From Geojedonia litorea (lineage in GTDB: Bacteria > Bacteroidota > Bacteroidia > Flavobacteriales > Flavobacteriaceae), in assembly GCF_042654525.1 (NCBI RefSeq), contig NZ_JBHSGP010000014.1:62001-126000 (forward strand): a stretch of 64,000 nucleotides of DNA. Reading direction: 5' to 3'. Both the position numbers and the translations under genes were made by a program. Below are positions 43,002-52,085 of this stretch, in pieces (the first letter of the stretch is position 1; each line of letters starts with the position of its first letter). The notes under the pieces were generated by a model that had not been told where the DNA came from, did no database searches, and was given only the letters and a program-made list of their open reading frames with translations.

Positions 43002-44171
43002 TTATTGTAATGCCTGATTTAAATCTGCAATAATATCATCAACATGTTCCAATCCTACTGAAACTCTTACTAAACCATCGGTAATACCAACTTCCAACCG
43101 GTCGTCTTCACTTAACTTACTATGCGTTGTAGACGCTGGATGTGTAACAATAGTTCTAGTATCGCCAAGGTTAGCAGAAAGCGAACACATGGTGATGGCA
43201 TCTAAAAACTTTCGACCAGCTTCTACCCCACCTTTAATTTCAAATGCAACGACATTGCCTCCTAGTTTCATCTGCTTTTTAGCGATTTCATATTGAGGAT
43301 GTGATTTTAAAAACGGGTATCTCACCAAATTCACTTTAGAATGACTTTCTAAATATTCGGCTACTTTAATTGCATTTTCACAATGGCGATCCACGCGAAC
43401 AGCTAAAGTTTCCAAACTTTTTGAAAGCACCCAAGCATTAAAAGGTGACAAGGCCGGACCTGTATTACGTGAAAACAAATAGATTTCCCGAATCAAATCC
43501 TCGCTTCCAACAGTAACACCACCTAGAACCCGCCCTTGACCATCAATAAGTTTTGTCGCCGAATGGATAACCAAATCTGCGCCAAATTGAATTGGGTTTT
43601 GTAAATATGGTGTTGCAAAACAGTTATCAATGACCAACAATAGATTGTGTTTTTTGGCAATGCTGCCTAGTCGCTCCAAGTCGAGTATATCCACTGCTGG
43701 ATTTGTAGGTGTTTCTGCGTATAAAATTTTGGTGTTGGGTTGAATTAAGCTCTCTATAGAATCAACTTCATTAACCTTAAAATAGCTAGTTTCTATATTC
43801 CATTTAGGAAGATATTTTGTGAACAAGGTATGCGTTGAACCAAAGACACTTCGCGCAGACACAATGTGATCACCAGAATTCAGTAAGGCAGCAAAGGTTG
43901 AAAACACAGCCGCCATTCCTGTTGCAAATGCATAACCAGCTTCAGCACCTTCCAATTTGCACATTTTATCAACAAATTCAGAGGTATTTGGGTTGGTAAA
44001 TCGACTATAGATGTTACGCTCTTTTTCTTCAGCAAACGACGCTCGCATATCTTCAGCGTCATCGAATAAAAAACTAGAGGTTAGATATAATGGAACGCTA
44101 TGCTCTGTAAACTGTGTGCGTTCTAATTGTGCTCTTATGGCTTCGGTTTCAAAATGTTTTTCTTTACTCAT
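43002..44171 (-). CDS. O-acyl-homoserine sulfhydrylase / Cys-Met metabolism PLP enzyme
   Basis: 389 residues of the cystathionine-gamma-synthase family. PLP lysine is in LVIHSATKLIDGQGRVLGG. Other blocks are YSRFTNPNTSEFVDKMCKLEGAEAGYAFATGMAA and ETPTNPAVDILDLE. The C-terminus contains the family motif VGLEHVDDIIADL. As it follows a MetX-containing fusion, which acetylates homoserine, it most likely uses O-acetylhomoserine and sulfide to make homocysteine (MetZ/MetY role). Cystathionine gamma-synthase activity is the alternative. Confidence 0.85.
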   Translation of the reverse strand: MSKEKHFETEAIRAQLERTQFTEHSVPLYLTSSFLFDDAEDMRASFAEEKERNIYSRFTNPNTSEFVDKMCKLEGAEAGYAFATGMAAVFSTFAALLNSGDHIVSARSVFGSTHTLFTKYLPKWNIETSYFKVNEVDSIESLIQPNTKILYAETPTNPAVDILDLERLGSIAKKHNLLLVIDNCFATPYLQNPIQFGADLVIHSATKLIDGQGRVLGGVTVGSEDLIREIYLFSRNTGPALSPFNAWVLSKSLETLAVRVDRHCENAIKVAEYLESHSKVNLVRYPFLKSHPQYEIAKKQMKLGGNVVAFEIKGGVEAGRKFLDAITMCSLSANLGDTRTIVTHPASTTHSKLSEDDRLEVGITDGLVRVSVGLEHVDDIIADLNQALQ

Positions 44172-44197
44172 AATTTAAGTTATAAATGTTCTCGACT

Positions 44198-44223
44198 ACC
44201 CTTCGACAAGCTCAGGGTGACAT
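44198..44223. repeat. Short palindromic intergenic repeat of the CCCTTCGACAAGCTCAGGG type
   Basis: A 26 bp block in the 65 bp gap between the fusion gene and the sulfhydrylase gene contains CCCT...AGGG arms around TCGACAAGCTC, followed by TGACA. I recognise this as a dispersed short repeat found in intergenic regions of many Bacteroidota genomes. Only one clear copy is present in this window. Confidence 0.55.
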
Positions 44224-44236
44224 GGTTGGCCTGACA

Positions 44237-47200
44237 TTAATTGATATGTTTTGACAATCTTAAAATGTCTCCAAAAACGCCTCGTGCAGTCACCTCAGCA
44301 CCGGCACCGGCACCTTGAATCACAATAGGTTGTTCACCATACGATTCTGTAAAAATCTCAAAAATAGCATCAGAACCTTTAACATGGCCTAAAGTACTAT
44401 CTTCAGGAATAGACACCAACTTCACTTCTAAATTCCCTTTATCTTTTGAAAGGTCACCCGACAAATCTCCCACATATCTTAATACGTGATCTTCCTGTTG
44501 TTTTTCTTTTATAGCTTGATACTTGTCATCCAAAACATGTAACTGTTTCAAAAAATCTTCAGTTGGAATATTTTGATAGGCTTCAGGAATTAGATTTTCA
44601 ACCTGTACATCTTCAAATTCATTATGCAAATCTAGTTCTCTTGCGAGGATTAATAACTTTCTGGCCACATCATTGCCAGAAAAATCTTCTCTTGGGTCAG
44701 GCTCTGTAAATCCTTTATCTATTGTTTCCTGAACAATTGTACTAAAGGGTTTGTCTTGAACAGAAAAGTTATTGAACAGATAACTTAAAGTTCCTGAAAA
44801 CACACCTCTAATACGTGTAATATTTTCACCAGATTCATGAAGCAGCTTTATGGTATCAATGAGAGGTAAGCCAGCACCCACCGTAGTTTCGTATAAATAA
44901 TTTTTGTTGTTGTCTTTTAATTTATCGCGTAAAATGGTATAAAATGAATGTGAAATCGTGTTAGCAATTTTATTTGAAGACACTAAATCGAAACCTTCTT
45001 CAACCAGTGGAATATAATTTTGATAAAATTCAGAACTTGCCGTATTATCAACCGCAATTAAATTTTCCAAATGATGCACTTTAGCATAATCAATAATATC
45101 CTGAATAGTATAAGGTTGAGATGACTTCTGCAAGTCTTCTTTCCAATTTTTGGAAATTCCTTTTTTATTTAACACCAACTGTTTTGAATTGGCTATGGCA
45201 AAAATGTTTAAATTGATTGCTTTTCGGCGTTCAATTTCATCTTTAGATTTCAAAATTTGATTTATTAACGCTCCACCCACAAGTCCATGACCAAAAATGG
45301 CAATATTGATCTTTTTAGAAATCCCGAATATTTCACCATGAATTACATTCACAGCTTTATGAAGTTGGTCCTTCTTAACCACTAAACTCACATTACGACC
45401 AGTCACCGTATTATTGAACAAAAGTGGAGTAATCTGGTTTTTAATTAGAGCATTGAATGGCTTATGGAACGAACTCAATTCAATTCCTATTATAGAAATA
45501 ACAGAGACGTCGTCTATCACATCAATTTTATTGACATCTTGAGAATAGAAGTCGTTTTCAAATTCTCGTTCTAAGGCTATAACGGCTCGAGTCGCCTTAT
45601 TGGCATCAATAATCAGCCCAATGCCACGCTCTGAAGACCCTTGAGAAATAATGCTCACACTTATATCCTGATTGCTCAAAGCTTTAAAAATACGTGCGTC
45701 AACACCAACTTTACCCAAAAGGCCACGTCCTTCTAAATTTAAGAGTGCCACATTATCTAATACCGACAACGAGGTAACTTCCTTATTGCTTGGTCGAGCG
45801 GTAATAAGTGTACCTTCGTCATCAGGATTGAAGGTGTTTAAAATTCTAAGGTTGATATTTTTTTCAACTAAAGGAATTATGGTCTTGGCATGTAATATGG
45901 TCGTCCCAAAATTAGCCAGTTCATTTGCTTCGCTAAAAGACAATTCTCTTATTTTTTGAGCATCAGCAACCAAATCTGGATTAGCAGTATATATGCCATT
46001 AACATGTGTAAAATTTTGTAACTCTTCAGCATCTAAATAATTCGCTAATAAAGCCGCTGAATAATTACTACCATTACGACCTAAAGTTGTAGTCTCGTTA
46101 TCTCTGTTAGAAGCTATAAAACCGGTGACAATATTTACAATGTCTCCATTAAAGGTTTTAAAATGCGCCCTTACCTTCTCTTTTGAAATATTTTGTATAG
46201 GCTTCGAACTGTTGAAATCGCCTTCAGTTTTTATCAAGGTTCTGGCATCAGTGGCATTTGCCTTTACACCGCTCTGAAGCAATAATGCCGATATTAATTT
46301 CACTGATAAAAGCTCACCATAAGCCAAAACTTCATTTTTAACCTTATCACTGTAATCGCCTAACAATTGCACGCCTTGAAAAATATTTTCTAAGGCCAAA
46401 AATTCTTCTTTAAAATCTATCGAAGGTAATGGCGCAGTTTGGTAAGCTTTAAAAGCTTCAAAGTCCTCTGTGTATGATTTCTTTTTTGATGCTCTTTTTA
46501 AGAGGTCTTCCAAATCATCTGTGGCATTTCCTCTGGCCGAAACAACGACGGCTATTTTTTCGCCTGCCTCTACCTTGCTTTTTATAATTGTTATTGATCG
46601 TTCAAGACCTTCACCGTTGGCTAATGATTTACCTCCAAACTTTAATACTTTCATTCTCTTGTTGACCGAATTTGGTCTAAATATGGGTTCAATAATTTTT
46701 TCAAGTTGTTCAAATTCAATTAAAAAGGCATCGTGACCATGATCTGAGTTAATCTCACTATAAGTCACATTAGGATGCGAAACCGCGAGCTTTTTTTGTG
46801 TTTCTCTGTTTTCTTCAGCAGTGAAAAACAAATCAGAATCAACACCAACAATGGCAATATTGGATTTAATAATGTCCAGCACATTTACGTTATCACCTTT
46901 TCCTCTGGTAACATCAATGGTTTTGAGTAACTGGTTCATTAGTTTATACGCCGAAAGCTGAAAGCGTTCTTGTAATTTCTTACCGTGATGCAGTAGCCAA
47001 CTTTCAACATTAAAAATCTCAAGATCATCATTTTTACTACGTTGAAAGCGTTCCTTAAACGACTTTGGTGTGCGGTAACACAACATGGCGTGCATGCGCG
47101 CATCATGAACTGGATTATTGGAATTGACCAAAAACTGTTCTTGAATTTGGCAGTTGGCAATGAGCCAATCGGTCGACTTCCAATCAGTCGCAACAGGAAT

Positions 47201-47632
47201 TAGGTATTCGGCCAATTTAGGTTTCAAAACAGCCATTTCCCAAGCAATTCCACCACCTAAAGAGCCACCAATCAGTGCAAAAAGTTTAGAGATTTGAAGC
47301 TTTTCTAGTCCGTTTATAAAAATCCTGGCTATATCTCGAGCTACAAAATCTTTGTAATTTTCGATTACAAAACCATCGTAACCATTACCTGGAATATTGA
47401 AGGCCAGTACCGTATAACTGTTGGTGTCTATAACCTTATTTTCACCAATTAAATCCGTCCACCAACCATTATCGCCAGCAACATTACTATTGCCTGTAAG
47501 TGCATGGTTAACTAAAACAATGGGAGCACTGTGCAAAGGCTTACCAAAAGTTTGATAGGATAATTGCAAAGGCAATTTAACACCACTTTCTAGTGTGAAA
47601 TTATCAATTGATATGAATTTAAGTGCTTTCAT
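44237..47632 (-). CDS. MetX-aspartate kinase-homoserine dehydrogenase trifunctional fusion
   Basis: A single 1131-residue frame. Residues 1 to about 320 are a homoserine O-acetyltransferase-like alpha/beta hydrolase: oxyanion region NHALTGNSN, nucleophile Ser124 in GGSLGGGIAWE, acid near Asp265-267, and His300 in DHGHDAFL. Residues about 327-790 are an aspartate kinase (KFGGKS 331-336, then ACT-type regulatory part). Residues about 795-1131 are homoserine dehydrogenase (NAD site IFGHGLVGGALINQ). The internal MKVLKFGG at residue 327 looks like the ancestral thrA start. It would channel aspartate to O-acetylhomoserine, behind a SAM-I riboswitch. Confidence 0.92.
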   Translation of the reverse strand: MKALKFISIDNFTLESGVKLPLQLSYQTFGKPLHSAPIVLVNHALTGNSNVAGDNGWWTDLIGENKVIDTNSYTVLAFNIPGNGYDGFVIENYKDFVARDIARIFINGLEKLQISKLFALIGGSLGGGIAWEMAVLKPKLAEYLIPVATDWKSTDWLIANCQIQEQFLVNSNNPVHDARMHAMLCYRTPKSFKERFQRSKNDDLEIFNVESWLLHHGKKLQERFQLSAYKLMNQLLKTIDVTRGKGDNVNVLDIIKSNIAIVGVDSDLFFTAEENRETQKKLAVSHPNVTYSEINSDHGHDAFLIEFEQLEKIIEPIFRPNSVNKRMKVLKFGGKSLANGEGLERSITIIKSKVEAGEKIAVVVSARGNATDDLEDLLKRASKKKSYTEDFEAFKAYQTAPLPSIDFKEEFLALENIFQGVQLLGDYSDKVKNEVLAYGELLSVKLISALLLQSGVKANATDARTLIKTEGDFNSSKPIQNISKEKVRAHFKTFNGDIVNIVTGFIASNRDNETTTLGRNGSNYSAALLANYLDAEELQNFTHVNGIYTANPDLVADAQKIRELSFSEANELANFGTTILHAKTIIPLVEKNINLRILNTFNPDDEGTLITARPSNKEVTSLSVLDNVALLNLEGRGLLGKVGVDARIFKALSNQDISVSIISQGSSERGIGLIIDANKATRAVIALEREFENDFYSQDVNKIDVIDDVSVISIIGIELSSFHKPFNALIKNQITPLLFNNTVTGRNVSLVVKKDQLHKAVNVIHGEIFGISKKINIAIFGHGLVGGALINQILKSKDEIERRKAINLNIFAIANSKQLVLNKKGISKNWKEDLQKSSQPYTIQDIIDYAKVHHLENLIAVDNTASSEFYQNYIPLVEEGFDLVSSNKIANTISHSFYTILRDKLKDNNKNYLYETTVGAGLPLIDTIKLLHESGENITRIRGVFSGTLSYLFNNFSVQDKPFSTIVQETIDKGFTEPDPREDFSGNDVARKLLILARELDLHNEFEDVQVENLIPEAYQNIPTEDFLKQLHVLDDKYQAIKEKQQEDHVLRYVGDLSGDLSKDKGNLEVKLVSIPEDSTLGHVKGSDAIFEIFTESYGEQPIVIQGAGAGAEVTARGVFGDILRLSKHIN

Positions 47633-47703
47633 GTAACTAAAAACAATAGATCAATAATGCTATAAAAGCGTACTTAAATAAAATATGTTAAAAAGAAATT
47701 GGA

Positions 47704-47719
47704 ATTACCTCTAGGTAAT
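47704..47719 (-). terminator. Weak hairpin between riboswitch and fusion gene (possible expression platform)
   Basis: On the minus strand ATTACC-TAGA-GGTAAT is followed by TCCAATTTCTTTTT. The stem is short and AT-rich and the T-run is interrupted, so its role as a terminator is uncertain; its position right after riboswitch P1 makes it the best platform candidate. Confidence 0.4.
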
Positions 47720-47726
47720 ATCTTGT

Positions 47727-47845
47727 GTTATCTATCCATAAGATCCTGAACTTTATTCTGGACTGGGTAGAATTTAGCACCTTCTTTATAAATAAAGGGT
47801 TGCTAAGGCTTCAACGGGTCTAATCCCTCCACCTTTCTTGATAAC
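47727..47845 (-). ncRNA. SAM-I (S-box) riboswitch upstream of the metX-thrA fusion
   Basis: On the minus strand P1 is GTTATC (47845 to 47840) pairing with GATAAC (47732 to 47727). Between them are AAAGGTGGAGGGATTAGACCC, GTTGAAGCC, TAGCAACCC and AAGGTGCTAAATTCT, the S-box core, nearly identical to the copy at 35453-35566. It lies 95 bp before the ATG of the fusion gene. The two copies should coordinate homoserine acetylation with methionine synthesis. Confidence 0.94.
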
Positions 47846-47964
47846 ATTTTCAATAAGTAATTGAACTTTGTGAGCGCAAATATTGCGTTAGAAAAGTTTA
47901 AAATCCAAATTTTTTTGATCTTTTTTATTCAGAATTAGTAATTATTGCGAAAACAACAAGTTCA
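47846..47964. other. Gap upstream of the S-box with a possible promoter
   Basis: The 332 bp gap 47633-47964 holds the weak hairpin, the S-box and this remainder. On the minus strand AATATTTG (47885 to 47878), one mismatch from TAnnTTTG, could be the -7 box for the riboswitch transcript; it overlaps a small palindrome CGCAA-ATA-TTGCG at 47876-47888. Nothing else is seen. Confidence 0.35.
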
Positions 47965-49512
47965 TCATGCCTTTTTTAATAGATATTTATTTCTGATGAT
48001 TTCACCCACAGGTTTATTTTCAATTTTACTCTCTAACCATGAAATAATGTCTAAATACAAAAAGGCTCTTCGTTCGTAGGGGTGATCTTCAAATACCTTT
48101 AATTTTTCCAATAGAGTTTTAAAAGCGTTTTTGAGTTCATGAGGATAAATATCCTGAAGACCTTTGATAAATGCAATCATTTCTTTTTGTACTTCATGAA
48201 GGTCATTCATTTTTATCAAGAATTTGTAAGTGCTTTTTAACAATGACTCTAAATGATAGTCCATACCAGCTTCGTAGTGTGATACCAGATTCAATACTCT
48301 TGAAAAACACAGGAGATCTTCACGCATGGATAGACTTTTATTCGAAATAATTTTATCTAGATAAACGATACATTCTCTATTATTTCCAGCGCCAAAATGA
48401 AGACAAGCGAACTTGTAATAAAATGTCATAATATGATGCTCATCTATCCTATTTTTAAAATCTTGAAGCTCATTTTCTATTTTTGGAATCAAATTTAGCC
48501 CTTCCTTAAAGCTACCATCTATAAAATGCAGATTTAAACTATTTAAACTTTTATACAGGAAGGCTAAAGATTCAACATTTTCATCTTTTGGAAATAACGA
48601 TGAAGCAACCATGGTATCCATCTTAGTTAAGGCAACCTCAAACTTTTCTTTATCATTGAGAAGAAACAAGGTCTCTAACAAATAATTGTTTCCCTTGAGA
48701 AAAAACACTGGATTAAGCTGAATCATTTCAGGATGCTCATAAAATAAATCCACCCATTTAGTGGCATATTTATAGCAATTCAAGAAATCTTGCATTAAAA
48801 AACTGTACCACAAATGCGCCTTATACAACCACAGTTTTTCTCTAAATCCAAGTTCTTTAATGGTATAATTTGGAAGTCGTTTATTAAAATAGTTAGTAAT
48901 TATATTGGCTTCTTCTTCATTTTTAGCGTAACCCGTTTTAAGAAAAATACCATACAACTGAAGCGATAAATTAGAAAGCTTGCTCGTAATAACATTTAGT
49001 CTACTCAACTCCTTTGCCTGTATGGATAATTCATCGGCACGATTACTTATACTTCGTGTTATATATTGTGATTCTATAACCTTTTCTAATTCAACAATTT
49101 CGTAGGCCAAATTTTTTTCTTCGTGATCAATGGCCGTTTCTTTTGCCTTATCTAAAATTTTCAAACTTTGCTTATACAAACCCTTATGGTAAAGAATTGA
49201 GGCAAAATCCAATTGTTCCCTAATTTGTGAACGGATATTTTGATGCGAAGGATTTAGTTTTAAGCTGATTAGGATTTGCTTGTATAAGTGTGCCTTGACA
49301 TTGGCTAGTTGTTGTTTTTTTACGATTCCACTCTTAATAATGGCTGTTTCATCGTACACATTTGACTTATCCAAAAGATTAAATAAATTCAAAAATTTTG
49401 AATCAGCATTAACCCCTAATCTACCCACATAAAGCTTGAATTGTCGCTTTTCAGATTTTGTTAGTGATTTTACTAGCAAAAATAAACTGTCTTTTTGATC
49501 TTTAGTTATCAA
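47965..49512 (-). CDS. Hypothetical helical (TPR-like) protein
   Basis: 515 residues, no signal peptide or membrane segment. It begins with LFLLVKSLTKSEKRQFKLYV and is helical throughout, with repeated helix pairs of about 34 residues (for example YHKGLYKQSLKILDKAKETA at about 113-132), consistent with TPR-like repeats. The start is TTG at 49512 (MITKDQKDS). I recognise it as a conserved flavobacterial hypothetical type but no function. It is divergent from leuA. Confidence 0.75.
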   Translation of the reverse strand: MITKDQKDSLFLLVKSLTKSEKRQFKLYVGRLGVNADSKFLNLFNLLDKSNVYDETAIIKSGIVKKQQLANVKAHLYKQILISLKLNPSHQNIRSQIREQLDFASILYHKGLYKQSLKILDKAKETAIDHEEKNLAYEIVELEKVIESQYITRSISNRADELSIQAKELSRLNVITSKLSNLSLQLYGIFLKTGYAKNEEEANIITNYFNKRLPNYTIKELGFREKLWLYKAHLWYSFLMQDFLNCYKYATKWVDLFYEHPEMIQLNPVFFLKGNNYLLETLFLLNDKEKFEVALTKMDTMVASSLFPKDENVESLAFLYKSLNSLNLHFIDGSFKEGLNLIPKIENELQDFKNRIDEHHIMTFYYKFACLHFGAGNNRECIVYLDKIISNKSLSMREDLLCFSRVLNLVSHYEAGMDYHLESLLKSTYKFLIKMNDLHEVQKEMIAFIKGLQDIYPHELKNAFKTLLEKLKVFEDHPYERRAFLYLDIISWLESKIENKPVGEIIRNKYLLKKA

Positions 49513-49656
49513 TGAAAAATACGTTTATAATATTGATTAACAGATGTTTAAATGATTTTTTTTTGTTTGAACATCGTAAGATGAACCAAACAAAGTTACG
49601 CTAATCTAAAACCAAAATATAACTTAGTAAATTAATTGAAAAAAAAAGTTTTAGAA

Positions 49657-50832
49657 ATGTCCAATTCCAATATACAAATTTTTGACACGACACTTAGAGA
49701 CGGTGAGCAAGTACCAGGTTGCAAACTTAATACAGAACAGAAAGTAGTCATTGCCAAACAACTCGAAAATTTAGGTGTTGATGTTATAGAAGCAGGGTTT
49801 CCTGTGTCTAGCCCAGGTGATTTTAAATCGGTTGAAGAAATTTCAAAGATTATAAAAAACGCCACGGTATGTGGATTGACCCGTTCAGTAAAAAATGATA
49901 TTAAAGTGGCTGCAGAAGCATTAAAATATGCAAAACGACCACGTATTCATACAGGAATTGGAACTTCCGATTCACATATTCAGTTTAAGTTCAAATCTAA
50001 TAGAGAAGACATTTTGCAACGTGCTTATGACGCTGTTAAATATGCTAAATCCTTTGTTGAAGATGTAGAATTTTATGCAGAAGATGCTGGACGTACAGAC
50101 AACGACTATCTAGCTCGCGTTTGTGAAGTAGCCATTAAAGCCGGTGCTACTGTACTTAATATTCCAGACACAACTGGATATTGTTTGCCAAGTGAGTATG
50201 GCGCTAAAATGAAATACCTAATGGAAAATGTAAAAGGTATTGAAAAAGCGATATTATCTTGTCATTGTCATAATGATTTAGGTTTGGCAACTGCTAATTC
50301 TATAGAAGGCGTAATCAACGGTGCTCGTCAAATTGAGTGTACAATTAATGGTATAGGAGAACGTGCTGGAAACACAGCCCTTGAAGAAGTGGTGATGATT
50401 TTAAAACAGCATCCTTATCTAAATTTAGACACCAATATCAACACCCAATATTTGTATGGGATAAGCCAATTAGTTTCTGATAGCATGGCCATTTACACCC
50501 AACCTAATAAAGCTATTGTAGGAGCAAATGCATTTGCTCATAGTTCTGGTATTCATCAAGATGGAGTCATCAAAAACCGCGAAACCTATGAGATTATTGA
50601 CCCTAAAGATGTAGGCGTTACGGAGTCGGCTATTGTATTAACGGCAAGAAGTGGTCGTGCCGCATTAGCTTATAGAGCTAAAAACATAGGCTATGAATTG
50701 ACCAAATTACAATTAGATGACATTTACGCCAATTTCTTAAATTTTGCTGATCAGAAAAAAGAAATTGATGATACCGATATTCATCACATCATTGAAACGA
50801 GTAAAGTCTATAAAGAAATTATTTCCGCTTAA
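49657..50832 (+). CDS. leuA: 2-isopropylmalate synthase LeuA
   Basis: 391 residues, the first committed step of leucine synthesis: acetyl-CoA plus 2-oxoisovalerate. The DRE-TIM metallolyase start is QIFDTTLRDGEQVPG, the metal-binding CHCHNDLGLATAN block is near 200, and INGIGERAGNTALEEV and AFAHSSGIHQDG follow. The ATG at 49657 (MSNSNIQ) is preferred over a TTG seven codons upstream. Shorter than E. coli LeuA: the C-terminal leucine-binding regulatory domain is missing. No leucine leader peptide or attenuator is seen upstream. Confidence 0.92.
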   Translation: MSNSNIQIFDTTLRDGEQVPGCKLNTEQKVVIAKQLENLGVDVIEAGFPVSSPGDFKSVEEISKIIKNATVCGLTRSVKNDIKVAAEALKYAKRPRIHTGIGTSDSHIQFKFKSNREDILQRAYDAVKYAKSFVEDVEFYAEDAGRTDNDYLARVCEVAIKAGATVLNIPDTTGYCLPSEYGAKMKYLMENVKGIEKAILSCHCHNDLGLATANSIEGVINGARQIECTINGIGERAGNTALEEVVMILKQHPYLNLDTNINTQYLYGISQLVSDSMAIYTQPNKAIVGANAFAHSSGIHQDGVIKNRETYEIIDPKDVGVTESAIVLTARSGRAALAYRAKNIGYELTKLQLDDIYANFLNFADQKKEIDDTDIHHIIETSKVYKEIISA

Positions 50833-50906
50833 AACGATAATTGTGTTTTACACGGAATTTAAAATATAAAGAAAAATTAAACCCCAAAAGGAAAACTAAG
50901 ATAACT

Positions 50907-52025
50907 ATGAAATTGAACATTGCTGTATTACCAGGTGATGGTATTGGTCCAGAAGTCACAGCACAGGCAAAAAAGGTGCTCAAGGCTATTGCTATGGAGT
51001 TCGATCATAAGTTCATATTCAAGGAAGCACTAGCTGGTGCTATTGCTATTGATAAAAGTGGAAACCCATTACCCGATGAAACCCTCAAGCTCTGCAAAAA
51101 TACCGACGCTGTATTATTTGGTGCCATTGGTGACCCAAAGTTTGATAATGACCCATCAGCTAAAGTTCGTCCAGAGCAAGGTTTATTGAAGTTGCGGAAA
51201 GAACTTGGTTTATTTGCTAACATCAGACCTGTAAAAGCCTATGAAACCTTATTGAGTAAATCTCCTTTGAAAAAAAGTATCATTGAAGGTACTGATATTA
51301 GTATTTATAGAGAACTTACAGGTGGTATTTATTTTGGAGAAAAACGTACAAGTGAAGATGGAAATACCTCGTCTGATCTTTGTGAATACTCTCGTTTTGA
51401 AATAGAGCGTATTGCACATTTAGCGTTTAAAGCTGCTCAATCCCGTAAAGGTAAAGTAACTCTAGTTGATAAAGCTAATGTTCTAGAGAGTTCAAGGCTC
51501 TGGCGAAAAGTAGTCACAGAAATAGCTTTAGAGTATCCAGATGTGTCTTTAGATTTCTTGTTTGTTGATAATGCCGCCATGCAAATGATATTAAACCCAA
51601 AACAGTTTGATGTTATTTTAACCGAAAACATGTTTGGTGATATTATAAGCGACGAAGCCAGTGTAATTGGAGGTTCGATAGGTCTATTGGCCTCGGCTTC
51701 TGTTGGTGACAAATATGCGCTTTTTGAGCCTATACACGGTTCTTACCCACAAGCTACTGGTAAAGGTATTGCCAATCCAATTGCTTCCATTTTATCGGCA
51801 GCAATGTTACTTGAACATTTTCAATTATTTGAAGAAGCTAATCTCATTAAACAAGGTGTGGACAAATCATTGAAATTACATATTACAACCCCAGATTTAA
51901 ATTCAAAATATAGTCATATCACCACTACAAAAGTGGGCGATTTTATAGAAGATTTTATTAGTAATCCTAAAGACACTAATCTTAATTTCAAGAATATTCA
52001 TTTGGGTCAGTCAACCATTATCTAA
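50907..52025 (+). CDS. leuB: 3-isopropylmalate dehydrogenase LeuB
   Basis: 372 residues oxidising and decarboxylating 3-isopropylmalate. Hallmarks are IAVLPGDGIGPEVTAQA, FGAIGDPKFD, ELTGGIYFGEKR, DKANVLESSRLWR, NMFGDIISDEASVIGGSIGLLASAS and EPIHGSYPQATGKGIANPIA. ATG at 50907 fits; an upstream in-frame ATG at 50841 would add a basic, non-conserved 22 residues. It follows leuA by 74 bp. leuC and leuD are not in this window. Confidence 0.95.
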   Translation: MKLNIAVLPGDGIGPEVTAQAKKVLKAIAMEFDHKFIFKEALAGAIAIDKSGNPLPDETLKLCKNTDAVLFGAIGDPKFDNDPSAKVRPEQGLLKLRKELGLFANIRPVKAYETLLSKSPLKKSIIEGTDISIYRELTGGIYFGEKRTSEDGNTSSDLCEYSRFEIERIAHLAFKAAQSRKGKVTLVDKANVLESSRLWRKVVTEIALEYPDVSLDFLFVDNAAMQMILNPKQFDVILTENMFGDIISDEASVIGGSIGLLASASVGDKYALFEPIHGSYPQATGKGIANPIASILSAAMLLEHFQLFEEANLIKQGVDKSLKLHITTPDLNSKYSHITTTKVGDFIEDFISNPKDTNLNFKNIHLGQSTII

Positions 52026-52058
52026 CACTATTAGAAAAACAAAATCGTTTTTAGGAAT

Positions 52059-52085
52059 AAAAAGCACCCCTTGGGTGCTTTTTTT
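52059..52085. terminator. Bidirectional terminator after leuB
   Basis: AAAAAGCACCC-CTT-GGGTGCTTTTT is a long perfect stem flanked by A and T runs, positioned between the leuB stop and the stop of the minus-strand hybrid kinase gene. It should work from both sides. Confidence 0.93.

Noticed and set aside
45672..45959. Plus-strand frame of 95 codons inside the metX-thrA fusion
   Set aside because: Antisense shadow of a well-supported gene.
49513..49656. Possible leucine attenuator upstream of leuA
   Set aside because: Short ATG frames there carry no run of Leu codons and there is no terminator hairpin before leuA.
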